In this document: positions 46,801 to 54,535 of the stretch, in pieces
How positions within the stretch are numbered: the first letter of the stretch is position 1
Layout of the letters: each line of letters starts with the position of its first letter
Source of the DNA: Candidatus Amarolinea dominans
Lineage (GTDB): Bacteria; Chloroflexota; Anaerolineae; SSC4; Amarolineaceae
Direction of reading: 5' to 3'
Assembly: GCA_016719785.1 (NCBI GenBank)
Contig: JADJYJ010000035.1
Coordinates: forward strand, 62,001 to 126,000
Length of the DNA: 64,000 nucleotides
The notes under the pieces: model-generated
What the model was told of the DNA's origin: nothing
What the model saw: only the letters and a program-made list of their open reading frames with translations
The model's database searches: none
Translations under genes and position numbers: made by a program

Positions 46801-47932
46801 GCCGTCAGGCGCTGTGGTCCAACAAGCCACCCTGAAGATGTACCAGGTCAGCCGCAGCAACGTCACCCCCATGAACCTGTCAGTCTACCGGGTCTTGCGC
46901 GCCTGGTGGGAAACCGAAGTCACCTGGAACCGCGCCATGCAGGGCGCCGAAGGCCCGCAGCCCTGGGCCAGGCCAGGGGTCGGCGGTGTCAACAGCGACC
47001 GCGAACGCGAGCCAAGCGGACACACGCTCATTGACAGCTATGCTGGCTGGCGCGTCTTCGATATGACGAACATCGTGCAGTTGTGGGTCAATCAACCGGC
47101 CACGAACCGCGGCCTGCTGTTGGAGGGCAAGACAGACAACAACGACACGGTTCTGGTCAGCTTCGCCAGCAGTGAGTATGGCCGCGATGTCACCTTGCGC
47201 CCGAGCCTGAGCCTGGTCTACACCACACATGGCTCGGTGCCGACCCCGACCGCCACGGCTACCCACACATCCACCCCGCTGCCCACCGCGACCCCAACTG
47301 CCACGCCGTCGGCCACCCCCATCTACAATCCCGACGCCCACACGTTGACCTTGCAGCAGGGCGTGCGCGGCTACTTTGGTACGAACGATTTCTGGATGGG
47401 CGCCGGTTCACCGTCTACCACCCATGCGCTTGAGCCGATCCTGCGCATTGGCTCAAGTTCGCATGACACTGTCGCCCGCGCAGTGATCTCCTTCAACCAG
47501 GAACTGTTGCCGCCCAATGCCGACATCCTGGGAGCCTGGCTTGAGCTCTACCTCAACGATCGTTCCAACGATGCGCCCCTGGCGGTCAGCGTTCACGTGA
47601 TGCGTCGTGGCTGGGCCGCGGCCGCCGCCACCTGGCAGCAGGCCAACGCCGGTCAGGCCTGGAATCTTCCCGGCGCCAGCAGCCCAGCCGACCATGACCC
47701 TCAGCCCCTCGACATCCAAAATCTACCCTCACAGCCCGGGTGGCTGCGCTGGGATGTCACTCAGGCCATCAGGCGCTGGCTGGTCGAACCAACCGCCAAC
47801 TACGGATTTCTGTTCAAGGGTGATGGGCCAACCAGCGTCCAGGTTGGCTTCAACAGCGCAGAGCGCATCTGGTCCGGCGCGATACCTACGGCAGGTCGCC
47901 CGCGGCTAGTCATTGTGTACCGCACACCATAA
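43823..47932 (+). CDS. Giant secreted protein with six DNRLRE domains
   Basis: 1369 residues from ATG 43823, which has GAGGTGAG upstream and yields a signal peptide (VALFAMPVALTAVFMALMQV). Six DNRLRE-type beta-sandwich repeats start near residues 38, 290, 489, 706, 931 and 1172; each has LxQGxxGFxGxxDAxI, an RALLxFDL strand, LRxWxExxxTW and a final LRPRLxVxYST. Thr-Pro linkers (TPTPTDTATNT types) separate most of them. DNRLRE domains occur in cell-surface and polysaccharide-associated proteins; no catalytic motif is visible, so an adhesive or structural surface role is likely. Confidence 0.88.
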   Translation: MTRRLSTRVALFAMPVALTAVFMALMQVGVLSPGATAAPQWITSVFQQGLFGYNGTRDATMNARDPITPDGTRGTVTLEWQDYEENTSRALLFFDLASIPATATVSSATLQLTFTDLTVERPITVTAAPMLRTWLEYEATWLESEVGLPWNKAGADGIGDDRGEAGPLTVVHTQTLTVTLDLLDFVQQWVADDASNTGLILMVSGEPDEYARLELASREHSVQGLRPRLEVTYSTDPLEPTFTPTVTDAATDTPTPTDTATNTPTSTDTATPTPTPTDTATPMPTPSLWVTTTLVQGQDGFRGFYDATITSGTPNTNYGARPETTLSWISYWPGPGDRTLLRMDLWQIPSSDTVAEATLSLYVTQRNQATPARLRVWGLLRHWSEATVTWTRPHTETVGSWVAGGAAGLGNDREATVAAEVNINQTSGWVHIPITNLVRNWVASPDRNFGLVLEVEGLNWESVYYSFASADNPSPELRPRLTVRHADPGSWQVKLVQEGRYGESVADDASISYWQPTVPLGGDSNLVMQWRSSPNDRPDTQRALVRFDLDDVPTTARVREAQMFFFIPPATQAEPVQLRGWRLLRPWNESEVTWLSPVSGAPWGLPGADSIAHDRAGETNADLSFTQSDGWIVLDVTDLVQFQVANPEENYGLLLAIASLNGTDVAYAPLSSQNGQVNLRPLLRLIYSTDRQQPTPTPTPASTFTPWHEVTLRQGLYGFTDTQDTTIIRWQPTTNRGTFSLLTAGWRDDFTNPAEDQRALLRFGLDTIPWSAPVRDATLSLYFQYSSNPHPVRLKVYRMTRRWWEQQATWLQASTGGPWQQPGADGLETDRLTDPTTTQGILQPNGWVNLDVTALLQFWLDNPGQNYGVMLMIEGLDGQTVYYDMRSGTHWQVDTRPTLRFAYTTDPAVPTATSTPTYTPTPTPLNTPTPDYWQTLVLQQGSGFSGMHDADIEMYAPDTNNGSGAYLDVRWSNDFWPAAADMKALIHFDLSALPSGAVVQQATLKMYQVSRSNVTPMNLSVYRVLRAWWETEVTWNRAMQGAEGPQPWARPGVGGVNSDREREPSGHTLIDSYAGWRVFDMTNIVQLWVNQPATNRGLLLEGKTDNNDTVLVSFASSEYGRDVTLRPSLSLVYTTHGSVPTPTATATHTSTPLPTATPTATPSATPIYNPDAHTLTLQQGVRGYFGTNDFWMGAGSPSTTHALEPILRIGSSSHDTVARAVISFNQELLPPNADILGAWLELYLNDRSNDAPLAVSVHVMRRGWAAAAATWQQANAGQAWNLPGASSPADHDPQPLDIQNLPSQPGWLRWDVTQAIRRWLVEPTANYGFLFKGDGPTSVQVGFNSAERIWSGAIPTAGRPRLVIVYRTP

Positions 47933-48028
47933 CCTGAGAACGAGCGATTTCGTCAGCATGTGTACCCCGCCGTCACCTCGCAGAGGAGAAGAGGAGAAGA
48001 GGATGAAGAAGATGAGAGGAGAGAGGTA

Positions 48029-49333
48029 GTGGCTATTGCAGATGATTTGAAACAACTGCTGACCCAGCCCACGCGGCTTGAACAACTAGGCATCCCTGCA
48101 TCCATCATCACAGACCTGATCTATCGTCTGTTGTTCAATGAAGGGGAGGTCAACGTCGGTCGTTTCGTAGAGATTCTGCGCGTGCATCCGCAAATCGTTG
48201 ACCAGGTGCTCTCGGAACTGTCGCACGAACACCTGGTTGAAGTGGTACGCGCCGGCGCCCTCCGTTTCAGTTACACCTATCGTCTAACCGACGAGGGCGG
48301 CAGGCGCGCCCGTGATTCCGTGGATCGCACCCAGTACGTCGGGCCAGCACCGGTGGACGCAGAAGCCTACAAGCGCTCAGTGTTGCTCCAAACCACCAAC
48401 AAACAGCGCGTCAACCAGGCCCAGGTCAAACAGGCGCTCAGTCATCTCATATTGCCAGAAAGCTTTCATCGCAAAATTGGCCCGGCCATCAACGCCGGCT
48501 CATCGCTCTTTCTCTACGGGCCACCTGGTAACGGTAAGACGACCGTGGCCCAGGCCGTCGCCAAGCTGATCGCCAATACCGAGCCGATTTGGATTCCCTA
48601 CGCCATCTGCATGGGCGGCCAGATCATCCAGGTGTTCGATCCGCTCGTCCACGTGCCGATCAAAGCCGACCCCAACGACCCGCAGGCCGCACGCCTGAAC
48701 GCCGGTGTAGATCGGCGCTGGGGCCTCTTTCAACGGCCCTCCGTCATGGTCGGCGGCGAGCTGCGCATGGAAGCCCTCGAACTGCGCTACGAGCCGGTCG
48801 CCAAATTCTACGAGGCGCCCCTGCAGCTCAAAGCCAACGCCGGCATGTTCTTGATTGACGACTTCGGCCGCCAGCAGATGAGTCCGCAAGAGCTGCTGAA
48901 TCGCTGGATCGTGCCGTTGGAAAGTGGGATTGACTTCTTGCGTCTGCGCTCCGGCCAAACCATGGAAGTCCCATTCCGCCAGTTGATCGTCTTCTCGACC
49001 AACCTGGACCCCAGTGAGTTGGTGGATGGCGCATTTCTGCGCCGCATTCAGATGAAGGTTGAAGTGGCAGGTCCCGATGAAAAAACCTTCCGCCAGATCT
49101 TCATCAAGGTTTGCCAGGTCTTCGACGTGCCCTTCGACGAAGCCGGATTCAATCACATCCTGCAAAAGTGGTATCGGGATGCCCGCCGCCCCATTCAGTC
49201 TGTTCATGCGCGCGACATCATCAAGACCATCCTCTCCATCTCTGATTACACCGATTCACCCCCGCGCCTGGTGCCGGAGATGATTGACGAAGCCTGCAGT
49301 TCCTACTTCGTGGACAACCACAGCGCCGATTGA
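48029..49333 (+). CDS. AAA+ ATPase with N-terminal winged helix
   Basis: About 434 residues. GTG 48029 with GAGAGG upstream is preferred to ATG 47960, whose extra residues come from a GGAGAAGA repeat. Residues 10-90 look like a winged helix (IITDLIYRLLFNEGEVNVGRF). Walker A GPPGNGKTT near 163, Walker B GMFLIDDFGRQ near 272, sensor-1 FSTNLD, and FLRRIQMKV with a candidate Arg finger. A C-terminal helical lid follows. I know this architecture only as an uncharacterised ATPase; partners and substrate are unknown. Confidence 0.75.
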   Translation: MAIADDLKQLLTQPTRLEQLGIPASIITDLIYRLLFNEGEVNVGRFVEILRVHPQIVDQVLSELSHEHLVEVVRAGALRFSYTYRLTDEGGRRARDSVDRTQYVGPAPVDAEAYKRSVLLQTTNKQRVNQAQVKQALSHLILPESFHRKIGPAINAGSSLFLYGPPGNGKTTVAQAVAKLIANTEPIWIPYAICMGGQIIQVFDPLVHVPIKADPNDPQAARLNAGVDRRWGLFQRPSVMVGGELRMEALELRYEPVAKFYEAPLQLKANAGMFLIDDFGRQQMSPQELLNRWIVPLESGIDFLRLRSGQTMEVPFRQLIVFSTNLDPSELVDGAFLRRIQMKVEVAGPDEKTFRQIFIKVCQVFDVPFDEAGFNHILQKWYRDARRPIQSVHARDIIKTILSISDYTDSPPRLVPEMIDEACSSYFVDNHSAD

Positions 49334-49402
49334 CGCCCTGCGGACGGACCGGGAGTCCTCACCTCAACCCCCGACCCCTTCTCCTCTCCGCGCGGCGGAG
49401 AG

Positions 49403-49512
49403 GAGAAGGGGGGAAGAGGGCGGCTGTCTTTGTAGGTCTACCGCCGCCGCCTGTCAGGCATTGGCTCGCCTGGGAAGAGAAGGGGGGAAGAGGGCGGCTG
49501 TCTTTGTAGGTC
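49403..49512. repeat. 36-bp direct repeat and hairpin
   Basis: A 36-bp unit beginning GAGAAGGGGGGAAGAGGG and ending TTTGTAGGTC occurs exactly at 49403-49438 and 49477-49512. TCCGGCC/GGCCGGA (about 49511-49528) forms a hairpin after the second copy. The remaining gap to 49615 shows nothing gene-like. Confidence 0.9.
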
Positions 49513-49615
49513 CGGCCTCCTGGCCGGACGGCTTTGGGGCAGGAGCGTGTGATCTGGTGCAGAGAGCGCCGTCACGCCGGAGACGTGACCTACGGGCGAC
49601 GATGCTATTTTCAGG

Positions 49616-50884
49616 TTAGCGTTGCCAGGGCCAGCGTCGCGGCCTGGCCGCGTCCTCCGCGGCGGTGTCTTCTTCTCGCTCTTCCGACAGTGGGATTGAC
49701 TCCTGCGGTTCCGTCCCCATCGGCGCCTCGCTCATCCCCATCACCGGCAGATCGTCAAGGTCCAGGGGCCGCGTAGCGTCCTCCCGCGCCGGCTCCAACG
49801 TGGCCGTCGCTACTGGTGCGGGCAGGGCCAGCGGCGGCGCAGCATCTTCAGGCGAAGGCAACTGCGCCGCCCCGCGCTGGTAGATGTTCATGAAAACCGG
49901 CGCGGCCACGGCCAGCGGAATCGTCCGCCGCACCGGCACCACGCTGGTTTCCCACAACTGGCGCAGGGCCACGTAATCCCACGCGGCCGAGATGATGCCC
50001 TCGGTCGTTTCCGCGCCCACTTCGGCCATGATGCCCGTGTAGCGGTTGGTGAATTCCAGCGGCGCGCAGATGGCGCTGCGCCCGATGAACGGTTCGGACT
50101 CGCCCGGCGTGAATGGGTTGTAGCCAACGATGAAGCTGATCGCACCGTACAGATGGTTTTCCTGCACCCGTGCCAGCAGCCCGGCGCGCATGCGGTGGTA
50201 AAGGGCCGGTTCGCTGCAAGCTCCCAGGCTGATGATCATCTCTGCGCCCTGGTAAGCAAGCAGGCGCCCCGCCTCCGGATAAAGCACATCTGGCCCCAGG
50301 AGCAGGCCCAGGCGCCCGACCGGTGTGGCAATCGCCGTCCAACCGTCGCCTGCTTCGGCCAGCGCCGTATTTTCGGCCACCATCACCACCCGTGACTGCT
50401 GCCCGAGCACCGTGCCTTGCGGCCCAAACACCGTCGCCACATTACGAATACCACCATCGGTGCTGTCCACGGCGTACAGACTGCCGGCGACGATGGTCGC
50501 ACTGAACTCCTGGGCCAGGCGTCCGAACAAATCGGCATAGCTGTCCCACAGGGTGTGGCTGTTCTGGTCGAGCAAGCGGCCCAGCTCACGTTGAAAATCG
50601 GAGCCAAGCAGGCCGGCCGTGCCAGAAGCCATCTTGCTGCGCGCGCGCTCCCAGAATCCGGCGCGGTTCTGGCGGCCGCGATCCGCCTGCTTGAGCAGGC
50701 CGGCCCGCAGGCTGTTCAGCAGCGGCGGCGCCGCCATCATGCCGGCCAGTTCGGGAAAAATAATCAACTGCGCGCCTTTTGCCTGCGCCACGCGCAGGAA
50801 GCGCCGCAGCTCATGCTCGAAATCGGCCAGATCGGCCGGCAGCCGCATCTTCTGTTGAACGACACAAACGATTACGTTATCCAT
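49616..50884 (-). CDS. Nitrilase-fold protein lacking catalytic Cys and Lys
   Basis: 422 residues. The carbon-nitrogen hydrolase fold is clear: IIFPELAGMM (Glu45 present), IVAGSLYAVD, NVATVFGPQGTVLGQQSR and LGLLLGPDVLYPEAGRLLAYQGAEMII. The position of the nucleophile (usual GLxxCYDxxFPE) reads GLLLGPDVLYPE, so Cys is Gly197 with Pro after it, and the usual Lys after the GxVLGxxxK strand is Arg165. The triad is therefore broken and hydrolase activity is unlikely. A C-terminal 90-residue acidic, Pro-rich tail follows. Possibly a binding or regulatory pseudoenzyme. Confidence 0.8.
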   Translation of the reverse strand: MDNVIVCVVQQKMRLPADLADFEHELRRFLRVAQAKGAQLIIFPELAGMMAAPPLLNSLRAGLLKQADRGRQNRAGFWERARSKMASGTAGLLGSDFQRELGRLLDQNSHTLWDSYADLFGRLAQEFSATIVAGSLYAVDSTDGGIRNVATVFGPQGTVLGQQSRVVMVAENTALAEAGDGWTAIATPVGRLGLLLGPDVLYPEAGRLLAYQGAEMIISLGACSEPALYHRMRAGLLARVQENHLYGAISFIVGYNPFTPGESEPFIGRSAICAPLEFTNRYTGIMAEVGAETTEGIISAAWDYVALRQLWETSVVPVRRTIPLAVAAPVFMNIYQRGAAQLPSPEDAAPPLALPAPVATATLEPAREDATRPLDLDDLPVMGMSEAPMGTEPQESIPLSEEREEDTAAEDAARPRRWPWQR

Positions 50885-50965
50885 CGGATTGAACCCCGCA
50901 CGTCAAGAACAGGCTTGCGCCTCACGGCCCAGCGCCAGGCCGGCGTCAAAGGCCCTCTGCCACGA

Positions 50966-50993
50966 ATTGTAACATGCCCCCATGCACAATCAA
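50966..50993 (-). promoter_or_regulatory. Promoter of the nitrilase-fold gene
   Basis: Minus strand TTGATT (50993-50988), 16-bp spacer ending TGT, TACAAT (50971-50966); an extended -10. About 75 nt to the ATG. Confidence 0.5.
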
Positions 50994-51004
50994 AATGTCA
51001 CCGC

Positions 51005-51033
51005 TTGACATTCACCCCAACGCCAGCCATACT
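51005..51033 (+). promoter_or_regulatory. Promoter of the subtilase gene
   Basis: TTGACA (51005-51010), 17-bp spacer, CATACT (51028-51033), divergent from the nitrilase-fold promoter. The leader of about 155 nt contains C-rich CCCCCAATCCCC repeats just before the ribosome site AAAAGGAG. Confidence 0.5.
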
Positions 51034-51194
51034 TGACGCTGACGCGCCCCTGGATGTATGATTAGCTTCCTGCACTCTACAGCCGGACCAGTTAGAATTG
51101 GTTGATCCCCAGATGATTGTGCTGACCTCCTGACCGGCGCGGTCGCCAATCCCCCTTTCCCCCAATCCCCTATCCCCCAAAAAAGGAGATTACG

Positions 51195-54155
51195 ATGGAC
51201 GACAGTTTTGCAGCACCTTCCACCCATTCGCCAAGTAGTTCCCCGCCCAGGTTCTATCTCTTCCTGATCGTCGTGCTCCTGCTTGGCGCGGCGCTGGTGG
51301 CAACCACGCGCATCCGCGCGCAGGAGACAGGCAGCAGCCTGTTGCGCCTGCAATGGGCCACCTTCGATCCGCGCGAGGTTGAGCAAAAGATGCCCGCCGG
51401 CGCCCTCGGCCTGGTGGACCCGGAGAAAGCGCCCTATCAGATCGTGCAGTTCCGCGGCCCCATCGAAGAGGCGTGGAAAACCGAGCTGGCCGGCGCCGGA
51501 CTGGAACCGCTGATCTACATCCCTGATTATGCGTTTGTGGTACGGGTGCATGGCGAGGCCAGCCTGGCGCAGGCGCGCCAGATGCCGCAGGTGCGCTGGA
51601 TCGGGGCCTACTACCCGGCCTTCAAGCTCAGCCCGGCTCTGACTGCGGAAGCAGCGTCAGCCAACGCCGCGCTCGATCTGCGCGTGCTCGGCTTTCCCGG
51701 CGAAAATCAGGACAGCCTGCTCGCAACCCTCAGCGGACTGGGCGCGCAGGTCAGTACAGCCTCTGACCACGGCTGGGGGCCTGTGCTGCGCCTGCGCCTG
51801 AACGCCGATGCGCTGCCCGCCCTGGCCCAGGTGGATGCGGTGCAGTGGATCGAGCCGGTTTACCCCGTGACGTTGAGCAATGATGTCGGTCGCGGCATCA
51901 TGAACGTCAACCTGGCCTGGCAGCGCATGACCGCCCAGGGCGTCAACCTCTTCGGGCAGGGTCAGATCGTGGGTGTGGCCGATTCCGGTCTCGACACCGG
52001 CAGCCTCGGCACCATCAGCGCCGATTTCGCCGGCCGCATCGTCAGCACCTATGCCCTGGGGCGCACCAACAACTGGAGCGATCCGAGCGCGCACGGCACG
52101 CACGTGGCCGGCTCGGTGCTGGGCAATGGCGTCAATTCGGGCAGCAATCCGGCAACTCATACTTACGCTGCATCCTTTGCCGGCGTCGCACCTGAAGCCC
52201 AGCTCGTCTTCCAATCTCTGCAGGACTCCAGCGGTGGCCTGGGCGGCATTCCCGACGACCTCAACGACCTCTTCCAGGTGGCGTACAACGACGGCGCACG
52301 CATCCACACCAACAGTTGGGGCGGCCCCACCGGGTCAGCAGGCAATCCATATGGCGGTTATACCGCGAACGCGCAGGAGGTGGATCAATTCACCTGGACG
52401 CACCAGGACATGGTGATCCTCTTCGCCGCGGGCAATGAAGGCACCGACCAAAACGGCAACGGCGTGATTGACCCCGACTCCATGGCCTCGCCGGGCACGG
52501 CCAAGAACGCGATCACCGTCGGCGCCAGCGAGAATCTGCGCAGCAGCGGCGGCTACAACCCCGGCGGGGCGTGCAGCCTGTGGGGCAACTGTTGGCCGGG
52601 CGATTTCAGCGCCAGCCCCATCAGCTCTGACCGCCTTTCGGACAACGCCGAAGGGCTGGCCGGCTTCTCCAGCCGCGGACCAACCGACGATGCCCGCATC
52701 AAGCCTGACATCGTCGCGCCCGGCACCAACATCGTCTCGGTGCGCTCACACGGCGCCGGCGCGGGCACAGGCTGGGGCGTGTACGATAGCAATTACCTCT
52801 ACGAGGGCGGCACCAGCATGGCCACGCCGCTGACCGCCGGCGCCACCGCGCTGGTGCGCCAGTGGATCATCAGCGTGCGCGGCATCGCCAATCCCCTGGC
52901 CGCGCTGGTCAAGGCCGCGCTGATCAACGGCGCGCACAACATGGCGCCCGGCCAATACGGCGGCGGCGCCACCCAGGAAGTGCCCAACGGTCGGCCCAAC
53001 AGCGTCACCGGTTGGGGCCGCGTGGACGTGGCCGCCAGCGTCAAGCCTGATTCGCCGATCCAAATTGTGCTGAAGAACGACACCGCCGGCCTGGCGACAG
53101 GCGGCGTCAGAACCTACCAGATGACCATCAACAACGCGGCGGCCGCCGCAGCTGATGTGGCCGCAGTTGACAGCCGTGGCGGAGCACGCCCCGTCGCCTA
53201 TGCACCGGCCGCCGAGATGCTGATCAACGGCGGCTTCGAGCAGTATCACAACGGCTGGACCGAAACCACCCAGGTGCCTACGCCCATCATCAACCATGCC
53301 AATGACCTGCCTGTGGCGCCGCACAGCGGCAGCTACGCGGCCTGGCTCGGCGGCTATCATGACGCCGACGACCAGCTCTTCCAATCGGTCAATGTCTCGG
53401 CCGCGGCCACCGGCGCCACCCTGGGATTCTGGTACTGGTCCACCACCGACGAAAGCAGCGCCAGCTTCGACTACTTCGCGCTGCAGATCATTGATCCCGT
53501 CAACGGCTCGCACTACGTGGATGCGGTAGACATTGACGCGGTGCCGCCCACCGATGCCTGGCAGTACGCCAGCTACACCCTGACCCCCAGCCAGGTGACG
53601 GCCATCCGCGGCAAGACGGTGCGCGTGCGCTTCCGCGTCGTCACCGATGACAGCGTCCTTTCCAGCTTCTTCATTGACGATGTCAGCTTCGATGTGCAAA
53701 GCGGCCCGCCGGCCACTGCTACCGTCACACCAACCCCCACCGCCACCCCGATTAGCGGCGGCGGCCCCCTGCGCATCACCCTGGCCTGGTTGGACTACCC
53801 CGCCAATCCCGGCACTACGCACGCCCTCGTCAATGACCTGGATCTGGAAGTGACCGGGCCCACCGGCACGGTCTACCACGGCAACGGCGGCGGGTCGGCC
53901 GACCGCAACAATGTGATCGAAACCGTCTTCCTGGACAACGCACCCAGCGGCGCCTACACCGTGCGCGTCAAGGGCTTCAACGTGCCCCAGGGCAGCGCAC
54001 AGCCGTTTGGTCTGGTTGCCAGCGGCAAGAACCTGACCGAAGGCGGCGGCGCAGCCACGGCCACACCCACCCCCACGCGCACGCGTACCCCAACGCCAAC
54101 GCCCACCGGCGGCGCTTCGCAGCGACGCAGCTACCTGCCCTACGTCGCACCGTAA
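51195..54155 (+). CDS. Secreted subtilisin-like serine protease (S8)
   Basis: 986 residues. A hydrophobic N-terminal segment (FYLFLIVVLLLGAALVATT) and a pro-region precede the S8 domain with catalytic Asp263 (GVADSGLDTG), His300 (SAHGTHVAGSVLG) and Ser541 (YEGGTSMATPLTAG), plus FAAGNEG for the oxyanion Asn. After the catalytic domain a jelly-roll/CBM-like module (MLINGGFEQYHNGWTE ... LGFWYWSTTDESSASFDYF ... FFIDDVSF) is inserted before a P/KP43-type beta-barrel (LRITLAWLDYPANPGTTHALVNDLDLEV). A Thr-Pro tract and a final RRSYLPYVAP end the protein; such a short C-terminal motif may be a sorting tag. Confidence 0.92.
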   Translation: MDDSFAAPSTHSPSSSPPRFYLFLIVVLLLGAALVATTRIRAQETGSSLLRLQWATFDPREVEQKMPAGALGLVDPEKAPYQIVQFRGPIEEAWKTELAGAGLEPLIYIPDYAFVVRVHGEASLAQARQMPQVRWIGAYYPAFKLSPALTAEAASANAALDLRVLGFPGENQDSLLATLSGLGAQVSTASDHGWGPVLRLRLNADALPALAQVDAVQWIEPVYPVTLSNDVGRGIMNVNLAWQRMTAQGVNLFGQGQIVGVADSGLDTGSLGTISADFAGRIVSTYALGRTNNWSDPSAHGTHVAGSVLGNGVNSGSNPATHTYAASFAGVAPEAQLVFQSLQDSSGGLGGIPDDLNDLFQVAYNDGARIHTNSWGGPTGSAGNPYGGYTANAQEVDQFTWTHQDMVILFAAGNEGTDQNGNGVIDPDSMASPGTAKNAITVGASENLRSSGGYNPGGACSLWGNCWPGDFSASPISSDRLSDNAEGLAGFSSRGPTDDARIKPDIVAPGTNIVSVRSHGAGAGTGWGVYDSNYLYEGGTSMATPLTAGATALVRQWIISVRGIANPLAALVKAALINGAHNMAPGQYGGGATQEVPNGRPNSVTGWGRVDVAASVKPDSPIQIVLKNDTAGLATGGVRTYQMTINNAAAAAADVAAVDSRGGARPVAYAPAAEMLINGGFEQYHNGWTETTQVPTPIINHANDLPVAPHSGSYAAWLGGYHDADDQLFQSVNVSAAATGATLGFWYWSTTDESSASFDYFALQIIDPVNGSHYVDAVDIDAVPPTDAWQYASYTLTPSQVTAIRGKTVRVRFRVVTDDSVLSSFFIDDVSFDVQSGPPATATVTPTPTATPISGGGPLRITLAWLDYPANPGTTHALVNDLDLEVTGPTGTVYHGNGGGSADRNNVIETVFLDNAPSGAYTVRVKGFNVPQGSAQPFGLVASGKNLTEGGGAATATPTPTRTRTPTPTPTGGASQRRSYLPYVAP

Positions 54156-54192
54156 CACAAGCCTCCGGCTTGTTTGTTACCGCGTCATCTTT

Positions 54193-54263
54193 GGTACACG
54201 GATTTTCACAGATCAACACAGACACGAAAGCGATCAGTGTCAATCTGTGTCAATCCGTGTACC
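54193..54263. repeat. Periodic inverted repeat after the protease gene
   Basis: GGTACACGGATT (54193-54204) pairs perfectly with AATCCGTGTACC (54252-54263); inside, ACAGAT/ATCTGT and repeats of GTGTCAAT continue the pairing. Starts 38 bases after the stop, so a terminator role is possible. Confidence 0.8.
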
Positions 54264-54499
54264 TCTCCTGTCTGGCAAGAAATGTCAGGTATCGCGGCCG
54301 CACTCGTGGTAGACTGGCGTTCAGATCATCCGACGATTGCTCGGCCCACAGCCGGGAACCTGGCTGGCCATCGGTGACCTGGCCGTAGACGCGTCCGGGG
54401 AACCAAATGCGTGCGCAGTGTCAGCGCAGGGCCACTACTTATGGCGCCATCCCGACGCGAAACGACACTTATCCCAGCACCGGCGCCCTCCGGTGCTTT
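54264..54499 (+). other. Leader region with hairpin before the fusion gene
   Basis: No gene seen. The stretch has two GGGAACC-like boxes (about 54352 and 54398) and ends with a terminator-like hairpin, AGCACCGG (54476-54483) and CCGGTGCT (54490-54497) with TTT after it, about 20 bases before the ribosome site. It could be a riboswitch-type leader; I cannot assign a class. Confidence 0.35.
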
Positions 54500-54535
54500 C
54501 TGAATTAGTTATCCCGCTTCCCTAAGGAGAGTACC

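Noticed and set aside
49403..49512. CRISPR array
   Set aside because: Only two repeat units, purine-rich, no cas genes in the window.
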